The position numbers were made by a program, and so were the translations under genes. Below, piece by piece: positions 1-6,056 of a DNA stretch of 6,424 nt. The stretch's first letter is position 1; every line of letters begins with the position of its first letter. The notes beneath the pieces were generated by a model. That model saw only the letters and a list, made by a program, of their open reading frames with translations. It was not told the DNA's origin and searched no databases. Source of the stretch: Bacillota bacterium (GTDB lineage: Bacteria > Bacillota > GCA-003054495 > Carboxydocellales > JAJZTU01); NCBI GenBank assembly GCA_021848765.1, contig JAJZTU010000199.1, positions 1-6,424 on the forward strand. The letters run 5' to 3'.

Positions 1-1267
1 GCTCCTGCATATGGGCAACGCCCGGGGAGCGGCCCTTGGTGATACTCTGGCTAATTTGCTGGCAGCCAGCGGGCACGAGGTAACCCGGGAGTTTTACATT
101 AATGATTCCGGCAACCAGATCGAAAACTTCGGAAAATCCCTGGAGGCCCGTTACCTTCAGCTGATGGGACAGGATGTGCCCTTCCCTGAAGAAGGTTATC
201 ATGGGCAGGATATCGTAGAAACCACGAAAAATCTCATTGACCGGGACGGGGACAAGTATCTGTCCATGGATTCCGCCCGGCGCAGGGAAGAGTTTGTCCA
301 ATATGGACTCCAAGAGAAGCTCACCGCGATCAGGGAGGTTCTGGCCAAGTTTGGAGTCGAATACGATGTCTGGTTCAGTGAAAAGACCCTTCATGATTCC
401 GGTGCCGTGAAAGCAGTGTTGGAGGATCTTAAGTCCAAAGGCTACATCTATGAACAAGAAGGGGCGCTTTGGTTTAAGTCCAGTACTTTCGGTGATGATA
501 AGGATGAAGTGGTGGTGCGGGGTAATGGCACACCCACTTATTTTGCAGCCGATATAGCCTATCATAAAAATAAATTTGACCGGGGCTTTTCCCGGGTAAT
601 TAATATCTGGGGCGCCGACCATCACGGCCATGTGGCCAGGATGAAGGGTGCAGTAAAAGCTGTTGGGTACGACCCTGACAGCCTGGATGTAATCCTGATG
701 CAGCTTGTCCGCCTGTTCAAGGGTGGAGAAATTGTCCGTATGTCTAAACGCTCCGGAGAGTTCGTTACCCTGGATGAGCTTATTGATGAGGTGGGCAAGG
801 ATGCAGCCCGTTACTTCTTTGTAATGCGCAGCGCGGACAGCCATCTGGACTTTGATTTGGACCTGGCCAAATCCCAGTCTGCTGACAACCCGGTTTATTA
901 TGTACAGTATGCTCACGCCCGGATTTGCAGCATTCTGCGCCAAGCTAAAGAAACCGGCCTGGAGTTCCCGGCGCCGGAAGGGGTAGACTACTCCGTCCTG
1001 GGCAAAGAGGAGGAGTTAGAACTTATCCGTAAAATAGCCGACCTGCCCAGTGAAATTGCCCAAGCTGCAGTCAACATGGAGCCCCACCGCGTTGCCCGCT
1101 ACGCCCATGAACTGGCCGGTTATTTCCACAGCTTCTATAACGCCTGCCGGGTTATGGTAGAAGACGAGAAATTGCGCGCAGCCCGTTTGGTCCTGGTAGA
1201 TGCGTCGAGAATCACCCTGCGCAACACCCTGCACCTCCTGGGCCTGACTGCTCCCGAGCGTATGTAA
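1..1267 (+). CDS. argS: Arginyl-tRNA synthetase (5'-truncated by window edge)
   Basis: Class I aminoacyl-tRNA synthetase that charges tRNA-Arg with arginine in the cytoplasm. The reading frame is open from the first complete codon (base 2) and shows 421 codons. Family members have about 550-560 residues, so roughly 130-140 N-terminal residues (the tRNA D-loop binding domain) lie outside the window, and the ATG at base 11 is internal. The visible part opens in the HIGH signature, here HMGNARG. It continues with the catalytic-domain WGADHHGHVARMK segment (around 608-646) and the KMSKS-equivalent RMSKR at 737-751; loss of the first lysine of KMSKS is common in ArgRS. From about 887 it enters the helical DALR anticodon-binding domain and ends with the typical PERM terminus. 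A strong terminator follows 40 bases downstream. Identification is secure; nothing looks broken. Confidence 0.97.
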   Translation, partial: LLHMGNARGAALGDTLANLLAASGHEVTREFYINDSGNQIENFGKSLEARYLQLMGQDVPFPEEGYHGQDIVETTKNLIDRDGDKYLSMDSARRREEFVQYGLQEKLTAIREVLAKFGVEYDVWFSEKTLHDSGAVKAVLEDLKSKGYIYEQEGALWFKSSTFGDDKDEVVVRGNGTPTYFAADIAYHKNKFDRGFSRVINIWGADHHGHVARMKGAVKAVGYDPDSLDVILMQLVRLFKGGEIVRMSKRSGEFVTLDELIDEVGKDAARYFFVMRSADSHLDFDLDLAKSQSADNPVYYVQYAHARICSILRQAKETGLEFPAPEGVDYSVLGKEEELELIRKIADLPSEIAQAAVNMEPHRVARYAHELAGYFHSFYNACRVMVEDEKLRAARLVLVDASRITLRNTLHLLGLTAPERM

Positions 1268-1297
1268 GCAGGTTGTACCGGGAATTTTTTAACCTGC
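1268..1297 (+). other. Short inverted repeat directly after argS
   Basis: GCAGGTT (1268-1274) is the exact reverse complement of AACCTGC (1291-1297), giving a 7-bp stem with a 16-base loop that contains a run of six T. It starts on the base after the argS stop codon and precedes the real terminator. It could help protect the mRNA 3' end or be a chance repeat; no T-tract follows it, so it is not itself a terminator. Confidence 0.3.
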
Positions 1298-1306
1298 GGC
1301 AATACT

Positions 1307-1335
1307 AAAGACCGGCTAATCAGGCCGGTCTTTTT
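1307..1335 (+). terminator. Intrinsic terminator of argS
   Basis: AAAGACCGGC (1307-1316) pairs perfectly with GCCGGTCTTT (1324-1333) around a 7-base loop, and five T follow the GC-rich core (1331-1335). This is a textbook Rho-independent terminator 40 bases after the argS stop. It separates argS from rpoE, so rpoE should have its own promoter. Confidence 0.9.
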
Positions 1336-1496
1336 AGCGGTACCGGCAGGAAAGGCAAACCAAATTTTCCAGCCAAAGCAGGGAAAACATACCGTGATGC
1401 CGAATAAGTATTCACAAATACGGCCCATGCTTTGATTTAGCGGAATGGGCGCACCGCGTCCCGGAGCAGGGCCGGAGCTAGAGAGGAGTGGAAAGT

Positions 1497-1781
1497 ATGG
1501 CCATGGAGGAAAGTATTATAAGCCCAAAGATGTCTGTTGGCGACATTGCCTATCAAATCTTGAAAGTAAAGGGAGAACCCCTCTATTTCCGGGACCTGAT
1601 TGGCCAGGTACTCTCCGTAAAACCCATTAACGGGCGCGACTTGGGCCATCAGATGGCCTTGGTTCACACCGAGCTCAATCTGGATAATCGCTTTATCCAC
1701 ATAGGCAGCGGAATGTGGTCGCTGAGAGAAATGATTTCCCCCCGGCAGCTCAAACAGTATGATGAGGAATGGGAGGCCTAG
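1497..1781 (+). CDS. rpoE: RNA polymerase delta subunit, N-terminal domain only
   Basis: Product of 94 residues recognised as the delta subunit of Gram-positive RNA polymerase, which binds the core enzyme and affects promoter-complex stability and enzyme recycling. It carries the winged-helix HARE-HTH fold. Diagnostic stretches are SVGDIAYQILKVKGEPLYF near residues 13-31, then RDLIGQVL, and the GSGMWSLREM end of the domain. The usual delta (173 residues in B. subtilis) continues into a long Asp/Glu-rich disordered tail. Here the protein stops about 14 residues after the domain, with only a few acidic residues (YDEEWEA). I chose ATG 1497 because AGAGGAG (1482-1488) lies 8 bases upstream; the GTG at 1488 would overlap that ribosome binding site. 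No convincing promoter is visible between the argS terminator and the gene. No terminator separates it from pyrG, so read-through is likely. Confidence 0.85.
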   Translation: MAMEESIISPKMSVGDIAYQILKVKGEPLYFRDLIGQVLSVKPINGRDLGHQMALVHTELNLDNRFIHIGSGMWSLREMISPRQLKQYDEEWEA

Positions 1782-1784
1782 GTC

Positions 1785-1813
1785 TTGACAGGCCTGCGCC
1801 AAAAAGATAAAAT
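1785..1813 (+). promoter_or_regulatory. Sigma-A promoter of pyrG
   Basis: The -35 TTGACA (1785-1790) matches the consensus fully. After an optimal 17-base spacer comes the -10 TAAAAT (1808-1813), with 5 of 6 matches. It begins three bases after the rpoE stop codon. The predicted start is near the GG at 1819-1820, leaving a leader of about 60 bases before the pyrG ATG. Confidence 0.8.
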
Positions 1814-1817
1814 AACT

Positions 1818-1826
1818 TGGTACAAT
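1818..1826 (+). promoter_or_regulatory. Possible second, extended -10 promoter element for pyrG
   Basis: TGG-TACAAT fits the extended -10 pattern TGnTATAAT with one mismatch and sits ten bases downstream of the TAAAAT element. No good -35 lies at the right distance, but extended -10 promoters can work without one. If used, transcription would begin near 1833. It may be an alternative start or only chance similarity in AT-rich DNA. Confidence 0.35.
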
Positions 1827-1880
1827 TTGTCCGTTCCGAGCATACTAGGAAATAGCTGCGCATGAGGAGGAAAAGAAGTA

Positions 1881-3488
1881 ATGGCTAAGTACATCTTTGT
1901 TACCGGGGGAGTTGTCTCATCATTGGGAAAAGGAATAACCGCAGCTTCTCTGGGACGACTGTTAAAGAGCCGGGGACTGAAAATAGCCATCCAGAAGTTT
2001 GACCCCTACATTAATATCGATCCGGGTACCATGAGTCCCTACCAGCACGGTGAAGTCTTTGTTACTGATGATGGAGCTGAAACCGACCTGGACTTGGGCC
2101 ATTACGAACGTTTCATTGATATCAACCTGAGTAAAAGCAGTAATGTTACCACAGGCAAAATTTACTGGTCAGTAATCAGCAAGGAGCGTAAGGGCGATTA
2201 CCTGGGCGGCACAGTTCAGGTAATTCCACATATCACTAACGAAATCAAGGAGCGGGTCTACCGGGTTGCCAAAGAATCTAACCCTGATGTGGTAATTACC
2301 GAAATTGGTGGAACTGTGGGGGATATTGAGTCCCTCCCTTTTCTTGAGGCAATCCGCCAAATAAAGAGTGATATCGGCCGCGAAAACGTTATGTACATCC
2401 ATGTAACCCTGGTACCGCTTATTAAGGTTGCCGGTGAGGCCAAAACCAAGCCCACTCAGCACAGTGTGAAGGAACTAAGGGGAATCGGAATTCAGCCGGA
2501 TGTAATCGTCTGCCGCACTGAAAACCCCCTCTCCAAGGAAATGGAAGAGAAGCTGGCCCTGTTTTGCGATATTGACAAAGAAGCGGTTATCCAGGCGGTG
2601 GATGCGGCTTCTATCTATGAAGTGCCTTTGATGCTGGAAAAAGAAGGCCTTGATGATATAGTCATCGAACGCCTGCAGCTTAATTGCGGCCAAGCCGACC
2701 TTTCCGAATGGAAGGAAATCGTTGAGAAGGTCAAGAACCCATCCGGTTCTGTGAATATCGCCATCGTGGGAAAATATGTCGAACTGCCTGATGCCTACAT
2801 GAGTGTGGCTGAGGCGTTGCGCCATGCCGGGCTTTACTACCAGCACAGCATTAATATTATCTGGGTAAGCGCCGAGGAAATGGAGATCAGGGACCCTGCC
2901 GAAATGCTTAATTTAGCCGATGGCATCCTGGTTCCCGGAGGTTTCGGAGACCGGGGAATTGAAGGCAAGATCAAGACCATCAATTATGCCCGGACCAACA
3001 AGATACCTTTTCTGGGAATTTGCCTGGGCATGCAGTGTGCAGTCATTGAGTTTGCGCGGTCTGTAGCCGGTCTGGCCAGAGCCCACAGCTCAGAATTTGA
3101 CAAGGATACTATTTATCCCGTTATTGACCTTTTACCCGAGCAAAAGGATATCGAAGAGATGGGCGGAACCATGCGCCTGGGGACCTATCCCTGTAAACTA
3201 TTCGAAAATACCAAAGCTTTTAATGCCTACCAGGATGAAGTAATCTATGAACGCCACCGGCACCGCTTTGAATTCAACAATGAATTCCGGGAACTTTTGA
3301 CGGGCAAGGGACTGGTAATCAGTGGGACCTCGCCTAACGAGCGGCTGGTGGAGATTATCGAACTGAAAGACCATCCCTGGTTTGTAGGCACCCAGTTTCA
3401 TCCGGAATTCAAGTCCCGCCCCAACCGGCCCCATCCCTTGTTTAGAGATTTTGTGGGGGCAGCCCTGCAACCAAAAAACTTTGGTTAA
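1881..3488 (+). CDS. pyrG: CTP synthase (glutamine-hydrolysing)
   Basis: Cytoplasmic enzyme that aminates UTP to CTP using ATP and glutamine-derived ammonia, the last step of de novo CTP synthesis. The 535-residue length matches the family. The N-terminal amidoligase domain opens with the P-loop GGVVSSLGKG (residues 9-18) and includes the conserved KPTQHSVKEL segment. The C-terminal class I glutamine amidotransferase domain has PGGFGDRG starting at residue 352, the nucleophile Cys381 in GICLGMQ, and His507 and Glu509 in FHPEF. These three numbers agree with my recollection of the B. subtilis enzyme. The start is fixed by AGGAGG (1865-1870) ten bases before the ATG. The gene has its own promoter just after rpoE and may also receive read-through. 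The leader contains neither a GGGC start nor a terminator hairpin, so the CTP-sensing attenuation known from B. subtilis is not evident. The coding sequence is intact. Confidence 0.98.
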   Translation: MAKYIFVTGGVVSSLGKGITAASLGRLLKSRGLKIAIQKFDPYINIDPGTMSPYQHGEVFVTDDGAETDLDLGHYERFIDINLSKSSNVTTGKIYWSVISKERKGDYLGGTVQVIPHITNEIKERVYRVAKESNPDVVITEIGGTVGDIESLPFLEAIRQIKSDIGRENVMYIHVTLVPLIKVAGEAKTKPTQHSVKELRGIGIQPDVIVCRTENPLSKEMEEKLALFCDIDKEAVIQAVDAASIYEVPLMLEKEGLDDIVIERLQLNCGQADLSEWKEIVEKVKNPSGSVNIAIVGKYVELPDAYMSVAEALRHAGLYYQHSINIIWVSAEEMEIRDPAEMLNLADGILVPGGFGDRGIEGKIKTINYARTNKIPFLGICLGMQCAVIEFARSVAGLARAHSSEFDKDTIYPVIDLLPEQKDIEEMGGTMRLGTYPCKLFENTKAFNAYQDEVIYERHRHRFEFNNEFRELLTGKGLVISGTSPNERLVEIIELKDHPWFVGTQFHPEFKSRPNRPHPLFRDFVGAALQPKNFG

Positions 3489-3504
3489 CAGCCAAAGTTT
3501 TTTT
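3473..3504 (+). terminator. Intrinsic terminator overlapping the pyrG stop codon
   Basis: CTTTGG (3479-3484) pairs with CCAAAG (3492-3497) around a 7-base loop and is followed by seven T (3498-3504). Six A upstream (3473-3478) can extend the stem to 12 bp and could also make it work in reverse. The 5' arm encodes the last pyrG codons and the TAA stop (3486-3488) is in the loop. Confidence 0.85.
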
Positions 3505-3517
3505 CCTGTGGACTAAA

Positions 3518-3601
3518 ACTTAGGAATTTATCGAAATCAGATTACGTAACCTAAGTGGGTAAGTACATATTCCACCTAATGATAAGCACATAGTACTTTA
3601 C
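3518..3601 (+). repeat. Two successive inverted repeats upstream of sppA
   Basis: ACTTAGG (3518-3524) is the exact reverse complement of CCTAAGT (3550-3556). Immediately after it, GTAAGTAC (3559-3566) can pair with GTACTTTAC (3593-3601) with one bulged T. Together they fill most of the AT-rich gap between the pyrG terminator and the sppA ribosome binding site. They could be operators or leader RNA hairpins. I could not place a convincing promoter in this gap, although one must exist if the pyrG terminator is efficient. Confidence 0.4.
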
Positions 3602-3618
3602 ATTAACGAGGTGAAAAA

Positions 3619-4572
3619 ATGAGAAAGCGAATTGTAATTGGCCTGCTTTTGGCGCTGGTGGTTATCCCCTTGCTGGTTATAGCCCTCAAAGGGCCGAAAA
3701 CCGGCCCCGGGCTGGGCAACAGGGCGACCTCCGGAGAAACCATTGGGGTGATTTATGTGGATGGCCCGATAGTAGGGGGCCGTAGTGGAGCGGGAATCTT
3801 TGGCGGGGCAGCTGTTGCCGGCAGCGAAGACCTCATGAATCAGTTAAAAGAGGCCCGGAAGGATTCCGCCATCAAAGCTGTGCTCATCAGAATTAACAGC
3901 CCTGGAGGCAGCGCCCCTGCTTCCCAGGAAATAGGCGATGAGATTGATGCCTTAAAGCAGTCGGGTAAAAAAGTGGTGGTCTCCATGGGGGATGTAGCGG
4001 CTTCCGGTGGTTATTGGCTGGCTGCCAAGGCAGACAAGATTGTAGCCAATCCTGCCACCATGACCGGGAGCATCGGAGTGATCATGCAAACCCAGAACCT
4101 TGAAGGCCTGTTCGGTAAACTGGGTATTGGGACAGAGACCATTAAAAGCGGTCCCCACAAGGATATTGGCTCACCCAATAGGCAGATGACCCCGGAGGAA
4201 AGACAAATCCTCCAGGGGATGGTTAATGATATTTACGAGCAGTTTGTTGATGTGGTTGCCACGGGCCGGAAGATGGACCGGGAAAAGGTGCGTAAATTGG
4301 CGGACGGGCGGATTTATACCGGCCGTCAGGCTAAACAGCTGGGCCTTGTGGATGAATTGGGTAACTTCCACTACGCCGTCCGGTACACTGCCAAATTGGT
4401 GGGGATTGAAGGTGAGCCAACATTACGGGAATTCGGAGTTAAGAATCCCTTTGGTTTTCTGCTCACCGGTTCCAAGCAGGGACTCTTACCCGGGCAGGAA
4501 AACGGTCTCTCTGCTAAGCAAATGAAGGCACTACAGGAACTGTTTCTGCTTAATGAGGGGAGGTTGCCCTAA
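3619..4572 (+). CDS. sppA: Signal peptide peptidase SppA, membrane serine protease
   Basis: Family S49 serine protease that cuts leftover signal peptides and other membrane-associated peptides using a Ser/Lys dyad. The 317-residue protein is the short, single-domain type found in Gram-positive bacteria. A basic start (MRKR) precedes one hydrophobic helix, residues 5-23, which should anchor it with the catalytic domain outside the membrane. Motifs in order are INSPGG (92-97), the nucleophile Ser129 in AASGGYW, and the general base Lys181 in SGPHKDIGSP. The 52-residue Ser-Lys distance equals that of B. subtilis SppA (Ser147, Lys199, from memory). GAGGTG (3608-3613) is the ribosome binding site. 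The stop codon touches the GTG of the next gene, so the two are probably translated together. No catalytic residue is missing. Confidence 0.95.
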   Translation: MRKRIVIGLLLALVVIPLLVIALKGPKTGPGLGNRATSGETIGVIYVDGPIVGGRSGAGIFGGAAVAGSEDLMNQLKEARKDSAIKAVLIRINSPGGSAPASQEIGDEIDALKQSGKKVVVSMGDVAASGGYWLAAKADKIVANPATMTGSIGVIMQTQNLEGLFGKLGIGTETIKSGPHKDIGSPNRQMTPEERQILQGMVNDIYEQFVDVVATGRKMDREKVRKLADGRIYTGRQAKQLGLVDELGNFHYAVRYTAKLVGIEGEPTLREFGVKNPFGFLLTGSKQGLLPGQENGLSAKQMKALQELFLLNEGRLP

Positions 4573-5358
4573 GTGAATCACGAAGAAGATAATCTCAAGC
4601 CCCAATCGGATTATGAGGGGCCGCATGCTTATGATCTGCCTCCCCAAAATTCCGGCTCCGCTGAGCCTGGTGAACTGAGTTTTTCTGACCGGCCCAAGGA
4701 CCTGACTTTTGTAGAACTGTGCTACGGTATTCTCTTCCAGCCCAGGGAAACCTTTAGCCGCATGGTGGAAAACCCGCCGGTTTTTTACGCATTCCTGATT
4801 CTAACCGGTGTCATCATTCTTCAGAATTTAGTTGAGGTTATCGTGGGCATTCCTTCCAGCCTGGCCCAAATGAACCGGATGCCCGGCGGTATCCCCAGAG
4901 AGATGCAGGCTATTTTTAGTGTACTGTCCCAACCTGGCTTTGGAATTCTTGCCGGTGTGCTAGGGTTAGTGTTTGGTCTCTTTTGGTGGTTTATTAACAG
5001 CGCTATACTCCACCTTTTGGCGGAATTGTTCGGGGGTAAGGGCAAGGGTATGGGTGTAATGGCTGTTACCGGGGCCTCCCTGCTGCCCGGTATATTGCTC
5101 ATCCCTGTACAGGTGCTTATCTACGCACTTGACGGGCCCCAGTGGGTGGTAACTTTATTAGCAGTAATTATCGCCATCTATACCTACATTATCCTCCCTA
5201 TACTGGGGATAGCCCTGGTCCACAGGTTTGGGACCGGGAGGGCTATAGCCACAGTGCTCACTCCTTGGGGAGTGTTCATCTTGAGCATTATCCTGTTTAT
5301 TGGGACTATGGTGGCCATGATGGGCATGCTGATGCCCATGCTCCAGGGAATTCGCTAG
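4573..5358 (+). CDS. Yip1-family polytopic membrane protein
   Basis: A 261-residue membrane protein that I assign to the Yip1 superfamily from its layout rather than from one signature. A polar, acidic and proline-rich N-terminal region of about 45 residues is followed by an FQPRETF segment, which resembles the start of bacterial Yip1 domains. About five hydrophobic helices follow, near residues 70-92, 122-148, 162-186, 190-216 and 226-256; the last is rich in methionine. The molecular function of bacterial members is unknown. Translation starts at GTG 4573, directly after the sppA TAA with no gap. GGGGAGG (4557-4563) lies 9 bases upstream, inside the end of sppA, and the next in-frame Met is more than 60 residues later. 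The tight coupling suggests it works with SppA in the membrane, for instance as partner or inhibitor; that role is inference. A terminator follows. Confidence 0.8.
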   Translation: MNHEEDNLKPQSDYEGPHAYDLPPQNSGSAEPGELSFSDRPKDLTFVELCYGILFQPRETFSRMVENPPVFYAFLILTGVIILQNLVEVIVGIPSSLAQMNRMPGGIPREMQAIFSVLSQPGFGILAGVLGLVFGLFWWFINSAILHLLAELFGGKGKGMGVMAVTGASLLPGILLIPVQVLIYALDGPQWVVTLLAVIIAIYTYIILPILGIALVHRFGTGRAIATVLTPWGVFILSIILFIGTMVAMMGMLMPMLQGIR

Positions 5359-5363
5359 GGAAT

Positions 5364-5426
5364 TGCCAACATGACCAAGTTGAAAATCTCGAGCCGGGAT
5401 AGGTCGAAAAAAATGCCAACAGACCA
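5364..5426 (+). repeat. Near-identical direct repeat pair between yip1 and spo0F
   Basis: TGCCAACATGACCA (5364-5377) recurs 50 bases later as TGCCAACAGACCA (5414-5426), differing only by one missing T. The inverted hexamer TTGGCA occurs at 5470-5475, in the spacer of the spo0F promoter. The second copy overlaps the loop and right arm of the terminator in this gap. It may be a duplicated regulator site or a chance duplication. Confidence 0.4.
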
Positions 5427-5446
5427 TCCTTCGGCTTATTTTTTTT
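5392..5446 (+). terminator. Probable intrinsic terminator of sppA-yip1
   Basis: The left arm AGCC-G-GGAT-A-GGTC (5392-5405) pairs with GACC-ATCC-TTC-GGCT (5422-5436), giving three 4-bp helices interrupted by a bulged A and a small internal loop. TTA-type sequence with eight consecutive T (5439-5446) follows. The loop is 16 bases. The imperfect stem makes this less certain than the other two terminators, but its position after the operon and the T-tract fit. Confidence 0.6.
5400..5408 (+). promoter_or_regulatory. Weak Spo0A-box-like sequence upstream of the spo0F promoter
   Basis: TAGGTCGAA matches the Spo0A box TTTGTCRAA at 7 of 9 positions, including the GTCGAA core. It lies about 47 bases before the -35 element, farther out than a typical activating box. 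It also lies within the terminator's left arm, so the match may be incidental. Confidence 0.25.
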
Positions 5447-5454
5447 CACCCAAA

Positions 5455-5483
5455 AGAGGAAAAACCTCATTGGCAGAGAATTT
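5455..5483 (+). promoter_or_regulatory. Sigma-H promoter of spo0F
   Basis: AGAGGAAAA (5455-5463) satisfies the sigma-H -35 pattern RNAGGAWWW at every position. After 11 bases, AGAGAATTT (5475-5483) satisfies the -10 pattern RNNGAATWW at every position; the usual spacer is 11-12. Transcription should start near 5488-5492. B. subtilis spo0F is also driven by sigma-H, so the site and the gene identity support each other. Confidence 0.75.
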
Positions 5484-5509
5484 AAACAATGCTACAAAAT
5501 AATCCCAGA

Positions 5510-5518
5510 TATGTCAAA
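5510..5518 (+). promoter_or_regulatory. Spo0A-box-like sequence in the spo0F leader
   Basis: TATGTCAAA matches the Spo0A binding consensus TTTGTCRAA at 8 of 9 positions. It lies downstream of the predicted start, between promoter and ribosome binding site. Binding there would more likely repress or fine-tune than activate. A single short match in AT-rich DNA is only suggestive. Confidence 0.35.
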
Positions 5519-5542
5519 AAGACAGGCGCAGGAGGAATGACA

Positions 5543-5917
5543 ATGACAAAGACCAACAATCATCACACCATCTTAGTCGTAGATGACCAGATGGGGGTAC
5601 GGCGGCTTCTGTTTGAAGCATTTCAGGAAGAGGGTTATCAAGTAGACATGGCTGCCAATGGCTCTGACGCTCTGGAAAAAATTGATCAGGTGCGCCCGGA
5701 CATTGTGCTCATGGATATGAAAATGCCGGGAATGAGTGGTTTGGAAGTTCTGCGCGAAGTCAAGAAGCAGGATAAAGACCTGAAAGTAATCCTGATGACC
5801 GCCTATGGAGAGCTGGAGATTGTTGCTGAAGCCATGGCGCTGGGTGTTACAGAATATGTGACCAAGCCTTTTGATATTAACGAAGTCCGAGGATTGGTAA
5901 GAAAGGCTCTGGCCTAG
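5543..5917 (+). CDS. spo0F: Sporulation phosphorelay response regulator Spo0F
   Basis: Single-domain receiver protein that takes phosphate from sporulation histidine kinases and hands it to Spo0B, which phosphorylates Spo0A. With the chosen start it has 124 residues, the same length as B. subtilis Spo0F, and no output domain. The acidic pocket is Asp14-Asp15 (ILVVDDQ), the phosphorylated residue is Asp58 in LMDMKMPGM, followed by Thr86 in MTAYGELE and Lys108 in TKPFDINEVR. Each is shifted by four from the B. subtilis positions as I remember them (10, 11, 54, 82, 104). The DDQ, MTAYGEL and KPFDI strings favour Spo0F over CheY-like regulators. ATG 5543 is chosen because AGGAGG (5530-5535) lies 7 bases upstream; ATG 5537 is too close and ATG 5489 lies at the predicted transcription start. 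A sigma-H promoter precedes the gene. No clear terminator follows. Confidence 0.92.
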   Translation: MTKTNNHHTILVVDDQMGVRRLLFEAFQEEGYQVDMAANGSDALEKIDQVRPDIVLMDMKMPGMSGLEVLREVKKQDKDLKVILMTAYGELEIVAEAMALGVTEYVTKPFDINEVRGLVRKALA

Positions 5918-5965
5918 TCCTCCGAAGCCGCTGGTTTAGTTCATCCAAATAAAGCCCTCACCTGG

Positions 5966-5999
5966 ATTAGCTAATAAATGCTGGAATTGTTCATACAAA
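5966..5999 (+). promoter_or_regulatory. Possible sigma-E-like promoter with adjoining palindrome
   Basis: CATACAAA (5992-5999) matches the sigma-E -10 consensus CATACAHT at 7 of 8 positions. TAATAAA (5972-5978), 13 bases upstream, partly matches the -35 KMATATT (5 of 7). The perfect palindrome ATTAGCTAAT (5966-5975) overlaps the -35. If real, it would start transcription about 70 bases before the last gene. The evidence is pattern only. Confidence 0.3.
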
Positions 6000-6011
6000 T
6001 TAGGGGATTCC

Positions 6012-6056
6012 GGTGACAAAAAAAAGGATTTTTTTTATTGGTGGCGAATTATCACC
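6012..6056 (+). other. Alternative hairpins upstream of the last gene
   Basis: GGTGA (6012-6016) can pair with TCACC (6052-6056), enclosing an A8-GGA-T8 stretch (6018-6036) that can itself fold. Alternatively GGTG (6040-6043) can pair with CACC (6053-6056) around a 9-base loop. The two pairings exclude each other. The A8/T8 element could give weak termination after spo0F, but it lacks a GC stem, so I do not call it a terminator. Confidence 0.3.

Noticed and set aside
1411..1440. TTCACA-17-GATTTA as an rpoE promoter
   Set aside because: The -35 is good (5/6) but the -10 matches only 2 of 6 positions, so it is not called.
1461..1478. Direct repeat CCGGAGC upstream of rpoE
   Set aside because: Only seven bases in a GC-rich stretch; likely by chance.
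1488..1496. GTG at 1488 as the rpoE start
   Set aside because: It overlaps the AGAGGAG ribosome binding site, while ATG 1497 has correct spacing.
1437..1802. Minus-strand open frame opposite rpoE (121 residues)
   Set aside because: It lies antisense to a recognised gene, has no ribosome binding site and gives a protein with no recognisable motif. Other antisense frames opposite argS, pyrG (2475-2846, 3198-3470), sppA and yip1 are rejected for the same reason.
3597..3602. TTTACA as a -35 element before sppA
   Set aside because: Its -10 would fall inside the sppA coding sequence.
5142..5402. Plus-strand frame overlapping the end of the Yip1-like gene
   Set aside because: It is an out-of-frame reading of a membrane-protein gene with an odd His/Gly/Ser-rich composition and no start signal.
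5489..5542. ATG 5489 as the spo0F start (142 residues)
   Set aside because: It coincides with the predicted transcription start, lacks a ribosome binding site and adds residues absent from the family; ATG 5543 gives the usual length.
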